64,000 nucleotides of DNA, taken from positions 72,151 to 136,150 of the forward strand of contig NZ_MPNT01000016.1 of NCBI RefSeq assembly GCF_001907675.1, given 5' to 3'. The position numbers were made by a program, and so were the translations under genes. Every line of letters starts with the position of its first letter. Position 1 is the stretch's first letter. The notes below the pieces were generated by a model that saw nothing but the letters and a program-made list of their open reading frames with translations, searched no databases and was not told the origin of the DNA. Origin of the DNA: Mycobacterium paraffinicum (GTDB lineage: Bacteria > Actinomycetota > Actinomycetes > Mycobacteriales > Mycobacteriaceae). This document shows, piece after piece, positions 9,223-18,661 of this stretch.

Positions 9223-10254
9223 ATGACCGCACCAGCCGAAACGCCCACGCTCGAATCGCGCGTGGGCCACTACTACCAGCTCGACGAACCGTACCGGGTC
9301 TCCGGCGAAAAAGTGCGGGAGTACGCCCGAGCCGTACAGGACTACCACCCCGCCCACTGGGACCTCGCGGCCGCCGCGGAGCTGGGATATTCGGGCCTGG
9401 TGGCACCGCTGACGTTCACGTCGATCCCCGGCATGGTTGCCAATCGCCACCTGTTCGAATCCGTAGTCGTCGGTTATGACATGTATCTGCAGACCGAAGA
9501 AGTCTTCGAGCAGCACCGACCGATCGTCGCGGGCGACGAACTGCACACCGACGTCGAACTCTCATCGGTCCGCCGAGTCGCGGGCCGTGACCTGATCACC
9601 GTGACCAACACGTTCACCGACTCCGCCGGCGAGCGGGTGCACACCATGCACACCACCGTCGTCGGGGTCACCGCGGACGATGTCGATCCGGCGATGTTGG
9701 TGGCTGCGAAGAACGTGGTGATGCACGACGTGAACCTCGCCGGAATCGACACCTCCGAAGCGGCCTACCGGAAGACTGTGCGCCCGGCGAGTGACGCTCG
9801 GATCGCCCAAGGCGGTACCGACCGTATCCCGGGCACCCCCTGCTTCGACGACCTGAAAGTCGGCGACGAGCTACCGGTGCACCACGCTCGCCTGTCGCGA
9901 GGCGACCTGGTGAACTATTCCGGGGTTGCCGGCGACGCCAATCCGTTGCACTGGGACGAGAACGTCGCCAAGCTGGCGGGCCAGCCCGATGTGATAGCCC
10001 ACGGAATGCTCACTATGGGTTTGGGTGCCGCGTTCATCTCCGCGTGGTCGGGCGACCCCGGCGCGGTGAGCCGTTATGCCGTGCGACTGGCCCAACCCGC
10101 GATCGTGTCGGCCACCGGCGGTGCGGACATCGAATACAGCGGCCGGATCAAGTCACTGGACGCGGCTACCCGCTCCGGCGTGGTCATTGTCGTCGCAAAG
10201 TCCGGTGGTAGGAAAATCTTCGGGCTGGCGACGGCCGATATCCGCTTCCGCTGA
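9223..10254 (+). CDS. Fused HadA/HadB-like (3R)-hydroxyacyl-ACP dehydratase
   Basis: 343 residues with two hot-dog domains. The N-terminal half (YARAVQDYHPAHWDLAAAAE, GLVAPLTFTSIPGM) matches HadA-type substrate-binding subunits. The C-terminal half holds the catalytic hydratase motif GDANPLHWDE, with Asp238 and His243, followed by VIAHGMLTMGLGAAF, as in HadB. HadAB dehydrates 3-hydroxyacyl-ACP in mycobacterial FAS-II elongation. As a free-standing fusion away from FAS-II genes this is probably an accessory paralog. ATG 9223 is used; a TTG sits one codon earlier. Confidence 0.85.
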   Translation: MTAPAETPTLESRVGHYYQLDEPYRVSGEKVREYARAVQDYHPAHWDLAAAAELGYSGLVAPLTFTSIPGMVANRHLFESVVVGYDMYLQTEEVFEQHRPIVAGDELHTDVELSSVRRVAGRDLITVTNTFTDSAGERVHTMHTTVVGVTADDVDPAMLVAAKNVVMHDVNLAGIDTSEAAYRKTVRPASDARIAQGGTDRIPGTPCFDDLKVGDELPVHHARLSRGDLVNYSGVAGDANPLHWDENVAKLAGQPDVIAHGMLTMGLGAAFISAWSGDPGAVSRYAVRLAQPAIVSATGGADIEYSGRIKSLDAATRSGVVIVVAKSGGRKIFGLATADIRFR

Positions 10255-10274
10255 ATGAGAGCGGCTACGAGCCG

Positions 10275-11126
10275 CTACCCGAGACTGACGAGCTCGACCG
10301 AGTCCCTGGGCAGCTCACCGTCGACGACAGCGGTGACGGTCATGTTCTGCATGGTGATGGCGCCCCCATGGTTGTCAAGGAAGGCGGTGTCGGCGGCATC
10401 GCGTCCCGTGGCGATCCGCACCATCGACTGTCGAGGCGCCAGGCACGTCGCGTCGACGACGCGCCACACCCCGTCGATCAACGCCTCGGCGACGGCGTGA
10501 AAGTCCATCGGCTGGCACCCCGGCGCGTAAACGGCGACCAGTCGCGCCGGGACATTGACCGCGCGCAGCAACGCGATGACCAGGTGGGCGTAGTCGCGGC
10601 ACACACCAGCGCCGGCGAGCAATGTGTCGGTGGCTCCGTCGATCGGATCGCTGGACCCCGGGACGTAGCTGAGCCGGGTGCCCACCCACGACGAGACCTT
10701 CTCCAGCAACGCGACCGAGGTGGCGTAGCGCTCGAATTCGGTTGCGGCGAAACCGAAGAACTTGTCGGCCTCGGCGTATCTGCTCGGCCGCAGATACGTG
10801 ATGGCGTCGATATCCTTCACCGGCGCGGGATCCGCCTGTCCGGTGACCGTCGCCGAGTACGACACCGTGACCGTCCCTGTGTCGGCCGCCACGACATGGA
10901 TGCGCGACTGATGCGGGCCGATGACCTCTCGCGGTTCCAGTGCCTTGCCGTTCAACTTGATGCTGAGTGATTCGCTCACGTCGATGCCGGGCTGTTGGCT
11001 GACCGCGATCTGGAAATCCAGCACCGCCGGCTCGGTGACCTCGACTTCGATTTCTACGCCGACGCTGCGGCCGGCGGGGGTCGCGCTGCTATCGGCTTTA
11101 ACGCTGCGATGTTTCCATGCGGGCAT
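10275..11126 (-). CDS. Transglutaminase-like domain protein
   Basis: 283 residues from ATG 11126, with AGAGGG 8 bases upstream. The C-terminal half is a transglutaminase/protease-like domain: Cys176 in GAGVCRDYAHL, His210 in DFHAVAEALIDGVW and Asp225 in RVVDATCLAPR form the usual Cys-His-Asp triad. The N-terminal part is a beta-rich region common to this bacterial group. No signal peptide is evident. Adjacent to the GH6 gene in the same direction, 114 bp downstream. Substrate unknown. Confidence 0.85.
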   Translation of the reverse strand: MPAWKHRSVKADSSATPAGRSVGVEIEVEVTEPAVLDFQIAVSQQPGIDVSESLSIKLNGKALEPREVIGPHQSRIHVVAADTGTVTVSYSATVTGQADPAPVKDIDAITYLRPSRYAEADKFFGFAATEFERYATSVALLEKVSSWVGTRLSYVPGSSDPIDGATDTLLAGAGVCRDYAHLVIALLRAVNVPARLVAVYAPGCQPMDFHAVAEALIDGVWRVVDATCLAPRQSMVRIATGRDAADTAFLDNHGGAITMQNMTVTAVVDGELPRDSVELVSLG

Positions 11127-11240
11127 ATTCAGCCCTCTCGTCGAAGCCGGTCGAATCCCGCTCGCTGCTTGGCAGGGCTTTCGTGTACGCACTTTCTTAC
11201 CGCACGAACGCCCTCGGCGCTCGCCGGCACCACGCCTCGG

Positions 11241-12239
11241 CTAGTGGCCGGCCCTCTGGGCGAGGTCGATGGCGTACTGGCTGACGAAGGTGCCCGCCGG
11301 CGGATCGCCCTTGTCGCATGTTCCGTCGGATTCGCCGGGGCGTTTGATCCACAGGTAGGCGTCGGCGTGCGCGCCGGCGGTCGCCGTGGTCGGCGGGGTG
11401 CCCAGCGCCCGGCCGCCCGGGTTGCACCAGTTGAGCCCGGAGTCGGGCGCCGGTCCGGCCCCGTTACGGGAAGTGTCGACCACGTAGTGCGAACCGTTGG
11501 TGAGGCCCGAAATGGCTTCCCCGTAACCGATTTCGTCCTCGGTGGTGAAGAAGTTCGCCGTGTTGACGCTGAAACCACGGGCATGACCCACGCCGGCCTG
11601 GTTGAGCCTGGCCGCCATGTCCTCGGCGCTATGCCAGCGCAAGTGCCCCGCGTCGATGTAGACGGCCGCTGCCGGGTCTCGGGTTAGCGTGTCGACGGCG
11701 TACCGGACCAGATCGTAGCGTTCCTGGCGCTGATCCCCCGACAAGCAGTCGGCCATGGCGAGCGCGTCGGGCTCGACGATGATCGCCACCCGCGAGGCGC
11801 CGACGCCAGATGCGATGCCGTCGATCCAGCCTCGGTAGTCCGCGCCTGACCCCATGCCACCCGCGGCGAAGCTGCCACAGTCGCGGTGCGGGATGCCGTA
11901 GATCGTCAGCACCGGGATGGCGCCCGCTGCGTTCGCGTCGCCGACGTACTTCCCGACCGTGGCCGCCGAACCACCCGGCACGATCCAATAGGCCTGCGGT
12001 GTGTTGGCGATCGCGGTCAACTCGGCGCTCGGCGGATCGGCACTCTGCGCGGCGCGCATGGCCGCCGAATTGGGATTGACATAGAACGGCGCACCGGCCA
12101 ACGGGTTGCCATCGCTGGCCAAACGCACCGCCGGGGCGGTGCCTTGCAGCGGGACGGCGGATACACCCAGCCAGGCGACGGCGGCGACAGTCAGGAAGGG
12201 AATGATCCACCGCGTGAGGGCACTAAGAGCTGACGACAT
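11241..12239 (-). CDS. Glycoside hydrolase family 6 protein (CelA1-like), secreted
   Basis: 332 residues. An N-terminal hydrophobic segment (WIIPFLTVAAVAWLGVSAV) is a signal peptide or anchor. GH6 landmarks follow: IYGIPHRDCGSF with Asp120, VEPDALAMADC with catalytic acid Asp158, YIDAGHLRWH, VDTSRNG, NWCNPGGRALG and LWIKRPGESDGTC. This is the endoglucanase family of Rv0062 (CelA1), acting on beta-1,4-glucan outside the cell. No cellulose-binding module is present. In M. tuberculosis this gene lies shortly after dnaB; here dnaB is 45 kb away in the same orientation. Confidence 0.88.
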   Translation of the reverse strand: MSSALSALTRWIIPFLTVAAVAWLGVSAVPLQGTAPAVRLASDGNPLAGAPFYVNPNSAAMRAAQSADPPSAELTAIANTPQAYWIVPGGSAATVGKYVGDANAAGAIPVLTIYGIPHRDCGSFAAGGMGSGADYRGWIDGIASGVGASRVAIIVEPDALAMADCLSGDQRQERYDLVRYAVDTLTRDPAAAVYIDAGHLRWHSAEDMAARLNQAGVGHARGFSVNTANFFTTEDEIGYGEAISGLTNGSHYVVDTSRNGAGPAPDSGLNWCNPGGRALGTPPTTATAGAHADAYLWIKRPGESDGTCDKGDPPAGTFVSQYAIDLAQRAGH

Positions 12240-12242
12240 CAC

Positions 12243-12543
12243 GTCAGGAAAACTAGTGCTTCAGCGCTTTGAGCGCGAATCCATGTCCGGGCAAGCGAGA
12301 TATCAGCGCCCCAAGCTCGGCAGCCGTTTGACCTCCGACGGAATGACGCAGCCTCAGCTACCCCGCCGGACGCTCACTTGGATCGAGATTCGCGAGCCGC
12401 ACCGACCGCATCACGCAACGCAGCTGCACCCGCGGTGACGCCGAGCCGACAAGCACCGCGGCTGGGAATCACCGGCGTAAGTGACGAGCGCGTGGCGGTC
12501 ACGCCGCGTGCCCGCCAGCCGGCGATGTCGGTACGTTCCAGGA
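12243..12543. other. Intergenic stretch, no feature recognised
   Basis: About 300 bp between the GH6 gene and the aldo/keto reductase gene. Open frames exist on both strands but are Arg/Ser-rich with no family resemblance and no convincing ribosome binding site. By the synteny argument it marks the left border of the DNA separating the celA1-like gene from dnaB. Confidence 0.5.
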
Positions 12544-13617
12544 TCAACCATCGCGCGGCTCGTCGACACCAGCTGCGTGTGCTGAGTCGTAGCGGGCGCC
12601 GATAATGGAGCCCGGCGAGAAAACCTCAGAGAGGTAGGCGACTTCGTCTGCGCTGATGGCAATGTTGGTCGCCGCGAGATTTTCCCGAACATATTCCTTG
12701 CGTTTGGTGCCCGGGATGGGAACGACGTCGAGAGGTTGCGCCAGAAGCCATGCCAGGGCCAATTGCCCTGGCTTACAGCCTTTTTGCATGGAAAGCCGCT
12801 TGAGCGCTTCTACCGGTCGGAGATTGGTGGCCAGGTTGGTGGCGGAGAAGCGAGGGTTAGTCGTCCGGAAGTCCGTGGGCGCGAACGTGCTATTAGGCGT
12901 GAGCGCTCCGGTCAAGGCCGACCGGCCTAAAGGGCTATAAGGCACCACCGTGATCCCCAGTTCACGGCATGTGGCGGTGATGCCGCGTTCAAGCCGTCGC
13001 TCCCACAGCGAGTACTCGCTTTGCAACGCAGCGATCGGATGCACTGCGTGGGCTCGACGGATCAGCTCGGGCGATACTTCACTAAGCCCCACACTTCGTA
13101 CTTTTCCAGCCTGCACCAGCTCGGCCATTGCCCCGACGGTGTCTTCGATCGGCACATTCGGGTCCAGGCGATGGTAGTAGTAGAGGTCAATCGTCTCGAC
13201 ACCGAGTCGGCGCAGACTCGCCTCGCAGGCGGCGTTGACGTACTCGGGACGGCCGTCGAAGATCACCCGCGTGCGGTCCGCGTTCAATCGAGCACCAAAT
13301 TTCGTCGCAAGCACGACCTCGTTCCTGCGTCCGCCAATAGCGTTGCCAATCAAGTGTTCGTTATGGCCGAAGCCGCGAATATTCGCCCGCGCCCCGACGT
13401 CGGCTGCGCCGTAGATGTCCGACGTATCGAAGAAATCCACGCCCATGTCCACGGCTGCACGCAGCGTGGCGATTGATTCGGCATCGTCGGCTGCACCGTA
13501 AAATTGGGACATCCCCATACATCCGAGCCCAATGGGCCGTACCGTCAGTTCGGAGTGACCCAGGCGCACTCGCGCGGAACCTGCTATGGATGGTCTACCT
13601 TCGCGGAGCTCCGCCAT
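12544..13617 (-). CDS. Aldo/keto reductase
   Basis: 357 residues with the (beta/alpha)8 AKR pattern: IGLGCMGMSQFYG, FFDTSDIYGAADVG with catalytic Asp and Tyr, VVLATKFGAR with catalytic Lys, and DLYYYHRLDPNVPIEDTVGA with catalytic His. NADPH-binding VPIPGTKRKEYVREN follows. It probably reduces carbonyls with NADPH. A roughly 17-residue insertion (VGARANIRGFG region) extends the first loop. It stands alone, 96 bp from the GMC gene upstream. Confidence 0.9.
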   Translation of the reverse strand: MAELREGRPSIAGSARVRLGHSELTVRPIGLGCMGMSQFYGAADDAESIATLRAAVDMGVDFFDTSDIYGAADVGARANIRGFGHNEHLIGNAIGGRRNEVVLATKFGARLNADRTRVIFDGRPEYVNAACEASLRRLGVETIDLYYYHRLDPNVPIEDTVGAMAELVQAGKVRSVGLSEVSPELIRRAHAVHPIAALQSEYSLWERRLERGITATCRELGITVVPYSPLGRSALTGALTPNSTFAPTDFRTTNPRFSATNLATNLRPVEALKRLSMQKGCKPGQLALAWLLAQPLDVVPIPGTKRKEYVRENLAATNIAISADEVAYLSEVFSPGSIIGARYDSAHAAGVDEPRDG

Positions 13618-13713
13618 CGGCCGTCATCCCCTCCTTTGATTTCCGTGCCGGCGGCGCACCGGCGGTCATCGTAACCTCGGGGCAACCCGCTACCTTCACT
13701 CGTCGTCTGACCA

Positions 13714-15285
13714 CTAAATGCCATGGTCTGCAGCGACGAATTGGGCGGCGCGCTCGCCGATGACGACGCAGGGGGCCATGGTGTTGGCGGTGGTGATGCG
13801 GGGCATGATGGAAGCGTCGGCGACGCGCAGGCCGTCGATGCCGTAGACCTTGAGGCGTCCATCGACCACCGACATGGAGTCGCGGCCCATCTTCGCTGTA
13901 CCGCACTCGTGCCAATACGTGGTGACAGCGTCGCGCAAATAAGTCTCCAACTCGGCGCCGGTCAGGTCGCCCGGCATGACCTCGCGCGCGACGAACGGCC
14001 GAAGCTCCGCGGAATTGCCGATGTCGCGCAGGGTTTCGACGCAAGAGATGGCGGTCTTGAGGTCTTCGGGGTCCGATAGCGCGTTGGCTTCGATGAGCAG
14101 CGGGTCGGCCGGGTCCGGACCCGACAGCCGAATCCGGCCCCGGCTGCGGGGGTGCGTGGGTGAGCCGAACAGGACCCAGCTATTTTGCGGCAAACCGTAT
14201 TTCGCGGCATTCTCCGCAGTGGCTTTCGGGAACGGCCCCAAGCACGCGAACAAGTCGGGTCCGTCGACATCGGCAGCCCCGGAGTCCCAGAACAATGCCG
14301 CACCAACCTGAGTGCTGCCCTGGATGTTCTCGGGAAACTCCCACACGCAGTCGAACCCGAAGTGGTCCTGAAGGTTGCGTCCGACCCCGGGTAAGTGCTG
14401 CCGAACGGCGATGCCCACCCGGCGTAATTCGGTCTCGTCCCCGATGCCGGACTGCATCAACACCTTTGGTGTGTGAATGGCGCCAAGCGACAGGACGACT
14501 TCAGCTTCGGCGGCTACCCGATGCGTCGTGCCGCCATGTACGACCTCGACACCGACGGCGCGGTCGCCGTCGAAGATCAGCCGGGTGACAAGGGCGTGCG
14601 GAACCACAGTGAGGTTCGGCTGATGCTGACGCGGGTCGGTGTAGGTGCGGAACACCGAGAGGCGATTACCGTCGCGCCAGCGTAGATCGGCGATCGCGGC
14701 GCCGCGGGTCTCCTCCATCAGTCGGCCGTTGGGGCTTTGATAAGTGGGAATCCCGATGGCCCTCGCCGCCTCCAGCGTCGCCGCGGCGAGCGCATGCGCG
14801 CCGGGTGCGGGTTGCACGAACACCGACCCGCCCCGGCCCCGATGGTGTGGCTCGCCGCTGCCGTGCCAGTCCTCGATTCGTTGATAGAGGTCGAGGGTGG
14901 ACTCGTATCCCCAAACCGGCTCGCCGGATTCGGAAGCGTAGTGCTCCCAGTCGCTCCGGTGTCCGCGCGCCCAGATCATCAGGTTGATGCTGGACCCGCC
15001 TCCGAGAACTTTGCCCATCGAAAACGCGATCGCGCGGCCATGAAGCCGCGGATCCGGCTCGGCAAGGAATCCCCAATCGCGGTCGCTGCCAAGGTTGGCC
15101 GGCCATTGGCGTGCGTCGGTCACGCTGGGAATGTCGTCGCTGCCGCCGGCCTCCAGAAGTAAGACCCTGATGTCGGGGTTTTCGGCCAATCGGCTTGCGA
15201 CCACCGATCCTGAGGACCCAGCACCGCACACGATGACGTCGTACCTCGGCTCCAATACTGTGGCCACGGAAGCCTCCTGGTTCAT
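13714..15285 (-). CDS. GMC family FAD-dependent oxidoreductase
   Basis: 523 residues. DVIVCGAGSSGSVVASRLAE is the FAD dinucleotide-binding motif, GKVLGGGSSINLMIWARG is GMC signature 1, and LSLGAIHTPKVLMQSGIG is signature 2. The C-terminus has the active-site histidine in YWHECGTAKMG and RVADASIMPRITTANT. Family members oxidise alcohols such as choline or glucose. It is the last gene of a three-gene operon after the esterase and amidase, suggesting stepwise breakdown of an ester or amide that releases an alcohol. Confidence 0.9.
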   Translation of the reverse strand: MNQEASVATVLEPRYDVIVCGAGSSGSVVASRLAENPDIRVLLLEAGGSDDIPSVTDARQWPANLGSDRDWGFLAEPDPRLHGRAIAFSMGKVLGGGSSINLMIWARGHRSDWEHYASESGEPVWGYESTLDLYQRIEDWHGSGEPHHRGRGGSVFVQPAPGAHALAAATLEAARAIGIPTYQSPNGRLMEETRGAAIADLRWRDGNRLSVFRTYTDPRQHQPNLTVVPHALVTRLIFDGDRAVGVEVVHGGTTHRVAAEAEVVLSLGAIHTPKVLMQSGIGDETELRRVGIAVRQHLPGVGRNLQDHFGFDCVWEFPENIQGSTQVGAALFWDSGAADVDGPDLFACLGPFPKATAENAAKYGLPQNSWVLFGSPTHPRSRGRIRLSGPDPADPLLIEANALSDPEDLKTAISCVETLRDIGNSAELRPFVAREVMPGDLTGAELETYLRDAVTTYWHECGTAKMGRDSMSVVDGRLKVYGIDGLRVADASIMPRITTANTMAPCVVIGERAAQFVAADHGI

Positions 15286-15342
15286 CGGCTAGGTATACTA
15301 TTCAATACTTAGGTTTACGGACGGAAAGGGCGAGCGGTTCAA

Positions 15343-16788
15343 TCACACTCGGACCGAAGAATGGGATGGCTGTTCGTTGCTGGACAATTGCTCCGCATCG
15401 ACCCGCGGCGGCCAAGAACGCAGATCGACGGCCGATTGGTAGGCGTGACCGACGCGGAGCACCGTCGCCTCGTCGAAGGGGCGGCCGACGATTTGCAGTC
15501 CGACGGGCAGGCCCGCGCCGGTGAACCCGCATGGCACTGACAGCGCGGGCAGGCCGGTGAGGTTCGCCGGTGCGCAGAACCGGATGTACGCCTCCACCGG
15601 CCCCTCGGTGAGCCCGTCCGGCCACGTCACCCGCGGCTTGCCGGCGTCCATCGCCGCGGTTGGCACCGTCGGGGCGAGCAGCACATCGATCTCGGCGAAG
15701 AGCTTCCGCCACTGTCGGCGGATGAGGGCTCGTTTGCGCTGCGCGGCACGGTACTCCGTCGCCGGGATCGACTCGCCGGCCTGCAATGCCCGTCGTACGT
15801 CGTCGGTGTAGAGGTCGCCGTGTTCGCGCAGCATCTGCCGGTGATAACTGGCGGCCTCGGGCTGCAGGATCGCGAATTCGGTGTCCATCATCTCATCGGC
15901 AAAGGGCAGCCGGACTTCTCGCAGCCGCACCCCCAGGTCCGCGAGCCGAGCGCACGCCGCGTCGACCGCGGTCCTCACCTCGGCGTCGACGCGCTCGGTG
16001 AACAAGTTCACCGGGATGCCGGCCGTCGTCCCGGAAACGTCGCGGCCCAGGCCGGCTGAAAAGTCCGGGATGGGGACGTCGACCGAACCCTTGTCGCTTG
16101 GGTCGTACCCGGCCATCACGTTCATCGCCAGTGCCGCATCCTCGACGGTGCGTGTGAGCGGTCCGGCGTGATCCAGCGACCACGACAACGGTGTCACACC
16201 CGTGCGAGACACCCGCCCGTAGGTTGGTTTCAGGCCCACCACGCCGCACAGCGCGGCGGGAATGCGGATCGAGCCCGCGGTGTCGCTGCCCAGACCGAGG
16301 AAGCAGGCTCCGGCGGCCACGGCCGCCGCCGATCCGCCGCTGGACCCGCCCGCCATGCGATCAGTACGCCAGGGGTTGCGCGTCTGGGGAGTGACGACCC
16401 CATAGGCGAACTCGTGAGAGTGGGTGCGGCCCACGACAACCGCACCGGCCTCTCGCAGCTTCGCGACGACGGCGCTGTCGTGCTCGGGTATGTAGTCGGC
16501 CCGGACGCGCGAGCTGGAGGTGCTCGGCACGCCGGCCATGTCGTAAATTTCCTTCACCCCGATCGGGATTCCGTGCATGGGTCCGCGGTATCGGCCAGCG
16601 GCGATCTCGCGCTCCGCCAACGCCGCCGCCTCGACCGCGAGTTCGACGGTGACATTGCTGAACGCGTTGATCCGTGGATTGACCGTGTCTATGCGAGCCA
16701 GCACGGACCCGGTCAGCTCGACGGGCGACAGGGCCTTGGCGCTGATCTGCTGTGCGGCCGCGGCCAAGGTCAGTTCGAACGGTTGCAC
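15343..16788 (-). CDS. Amidase signature family hydrolase
   Basis: 481 residues with the Ser-cisSer-Lys triad: Lys79 in PIGVKEIYD, the cis-Ser in MAGGSSGGSAAAVAAG (149/150) and nucleophile Ser173 in LGSDTAGSIRIPAALCGVVG. Length and N-terminal helix fit GatA-like amidases, but no GatB/GatC partner is near, so it is a free-standing small-amide hydrolase. It follows the esterase gene after 4 bp, indicating translational coupling, and precedes the GMC oxidoreductase. Confidence 0.9.
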   Translation of the reverse strand: MQPFELTLAAAAQQISAKALSPVELTGSVLARIDTVNPRINAFSNVTVELAVEAAALAEREIAAGRYRGPMHGIPIGVKEIYDMAGVPSTSSSRVRADYIPEHDSAVVAKLREAGAVVVGRTHSHEFAYGVVTPQTRNPWRTDRMAGGSSGGSAAAVAAGACFLGLGSDTAGSIRIPAALCGVVGLKPTYGRVSRTGVTPLSWSLDHAGPLTRTVEDAALAMNVMAGYDPSDKGSVDVPIPDFSAGLGRDVSGTTAGIPVNLFTERVDAEVRTAVDAACARLADLGVRLREVRLPFADEMMDTEFAILQPEAASYHRQMLREHGDLYTDDVRRALQAGESIPATEYRAAQRKRALIRRQWRKLFAEIDVLLAPTVPTAAMDAGKPRVTWPDGLTEGPVEAYIRFCAPANLTGLPALSVPCGFTGAGLPVGLQIVGRPFDEATVLRVGHAYQSAVDLRSWPPRVDAEQLSSNEQPSHSSVRV

Positions 16789-16792
16789 GAGG

Positions 16793-17716
16793 TTAGGCCA
16801 CCGCTCGGTGAATTCCTAGCGCTGAGCTCAGCCAGCGGCCCATATCGGCGATCGCGCGGTCGACCTCGTCCACACGGCCAGCCCCCATGATGAAAGAGTG
16901 CTGCCCCTGGTCGACCCGTCGGACGACGATGTCATTGCCTGCCTGCCTTGCCTTTTGGGAGAAGGCCTCGGCGTCCGATGCCAGCAGTTCGTACTCGCCG
17001 TAGTACACCGCGATGGGGGGTAACCCCGACAGGTCTGCCCCGAGCAGATGCACCCGCGGATCGGTGAATTCCACGCCGGTTCCGTCGAGCCAGCACGACC
17101 GGAACAGCTCGAGCAAGCCCCGGGTGAGCAACTTGTCACGCTCGGCATTGGTTTCGATCGATTCGCCCGAGAGCGTGACGTCGGTCCACGGCGAAATGGA
17201 CAGCACGGCGCCGGGCAGCGCCTCGCCGCGGTCCCGCAGCCGCAGCGCAAGTTCGACGGCGAGGTAGCCACCGATCGAGTGGCCCACGCTGCCAATCTTG
17301 TCGGGCCGGTAGCCCTGATCGAGCAGCCAGCGGTAGGCGGTCTCGACGTCCTCGACCTGAGCGGGGTACTTGTGCTCCGGGGATCGCCGGAAGTTCAGCA
17401 CCAGCGAGCGCGCGCCGGCCGCTTTGGCGATATGCGCGGCCGCTTTCCGGTCGGAGTGCATCGACATCAGCACGCTGCCACCCATATGCGTATGCAGCAG
17501 CGCCGATTCCGGGTCACTGTCGACGGGAATGCACCACAAGGCCTCGACCCCACCGGCGTCCACCTCGGAATAGGTGACCCCTTCGGGCTCCTTCGTCGCC
17601 AGGTGGATGTTCTCGGCGATGTCGCGGATGGTCTCCAGCTCGAAGTTGGGGTTCGAGGTCCGCCTGCCGACCTCCGCGAAGAACCCGGCCAACTCGAACG
17701 GCTGCTCGCTTGTCAT
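16793..17716 (-). CDS. Alpha/beta hydrolase, hormone-sensitive-lipase-like (Lip type)
   Basis: 307 residues from ATG 17716. The oxyanion-hole motif reads HTHMGGS instead of HGGG; the elbow is GHSIGGYLA with nucleophile Ser147. SPEHKYPAQVEDVETAYRWL is the typical HSL segment, and DQGQHSFIMG supplies the His. It probably hydrolyses short-chain esters. It is the first gene of the esterase-amidase-GMC operon, and a dyad at 17745-17770 sits just upstream. The HMGG variation is common in the family's distant members. Confidence 0.87.
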   Translation of the reverse strand: MTSEQPFELAGFFAEVGRRTSNPNFELETIRDIAENIHLATKEPEGVTYSEVDAGGVEALWCIPVDSDPESALLHTHMGGSVLMSMHSDRKAAAHIAKAAGARSLVLNFRRSPEHKYPAQVEDVETAYRWLLDQGYRPDKIGSVGHSIGGYLAVELALRLRDRGEALPGAVLSISPWTDVTLSGESIETNAERDKLLTRGLLELFRSCWLDGTGVEFTDPRVHLLGADLSGLPPIAVYYGEYELLASDAEAFSQKARQAGNDIVVRRVDQGQHSFIMGAGRVDEVDRAIADMGRWLSSALGIHRAVA

Positions 17717-17744
17717 GAATTTTCCTTTCATCCGACCCGTAGGA

Positions 17745-17770
17745 TAACGACCACTATATAACGGTCGCTA
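17745..17770. promoter_or_regulatory. Dyad operator upstream of esterase-amidase-GMC operon
   Basis: TAACGACC at 17745-17752 and GGTCGCTA at 17763-17770 pair at 7 of 8 positions around the AT-rich centre ACTATATAAC. The dyad ends 29 bp before the esterase ATG, overlapping where the promoter should lie. Size and form suit a TetR-type repressor. The nearest TetR gene is at 19169, but no matching site was seen before that gene. Confidence 0.5.
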
Positions 17771-17936
17771 TTCCATGTCGAGCCTGCTCCGGTGAGCCCG
17801 TGGAGAGATGGGCCGCGCGCCGGATTCGGTATTAGGAAGCCTGCGCTGGCCCGGATCGCTGGCCGCGCGGAAGTGGGACGGCCATGTACATGAATGGGTT
17901 TGAACCCTGCGTGGGTATGCGTGCGTATATCAATGT

Positions 17937-18620
17937 ATGGCTACTGAATTGATCGACTGGGACGGCGCCTACCGCGAGGAAGGCATCTTCGTAGGTCCAC
18001 CCCCATGGAACATCGGCGAACCTCAACCCGCTTTCATGCGGCTGATCAACGAAGGACGCATCCACGGCGATGTCCTGGACGCCGGCTGCGGGCACGCGGA
18101 ATTGTCGTTGGCGCTGGCCGCCAAGGGTCACAGCGTGGTCGGGGTGGACCTGAGCCGGGCGGCGATCGACGCCGCCACAGCAACCGCGAAATCCCGCGGC
18201 ATCGTCAATGCAACGTTTCTGTGCGCCGACATCACGTCGCTGACCGGATTCGACGACCGTTTCTCAACGCTGATGGATAGCACACTGTTTCATTCGTTGC
18301 CGGTCGAAAGCCGTGATGCCTATCTCCAAGCGATGTACCGCGCAGCCCGTCCCGGCGCGTCCTTCTTTGTCCTTGTCTTCGCCCACGGCGCTTTCCCTGA
18401 GGATTTCACGGTGCCGATCAATGCGGTCACCGAGGAGGAGTTGCGCGCCGCCGTGGCGAAGCACTGGGTCGTCGATGGGATAGAGCCCGCATCGATCCAC
18501 GCGCTGGCCGGACAGGTGCATGGCGACGGTGAGGTGGTGCCGATGCCGCAACTGGCCACCGACGAAAAGGGGAGGTTGATTTTTCCCGCCTACCTGCTCT
18601 CGGCGCACAAATCGGCTTGA
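17937..18620 (+). CDS. Class I SAM-dependent methyltransferase (paralog)
   Basis: 227 residues. [54 protein letters not shown] and DSTLFHSLPVESRDAY align throughout with the methyltransferase at 5336, so the two are diverged duplicates. SAM binding is clear; the acceptor is unknown. The ATG at 17937 follows a TATATCA motif almost directly, implying a very short or absent leader; another ATG lies 4 bp upstream in another frame. Confidence 0.8.
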   Translation: MATELIDWDGAYREEGIFVGPPPWNIGEPQPAFMRLINEGRIHGDVLDAGCGHAELSLALAAKGHSVVGVDLSRAAIDAATATAKSRGIVNATFLCADITSLTGFDDRFSTLMDSTLFHSLPVESRDAYLQAMYRAARPGASFFVLVFAHGAFPEDFTVPINAVTEEELRAAVAKHWVVDGIEPASIHALAGQVHGDGEVVPMPQLATDEKGRLIFPAYLLSAHKSA

Positions 18621-18661
18621 TCGCCCCTGGCGCCGCGGGACTAGCTCCCGTCGCACGTCGG

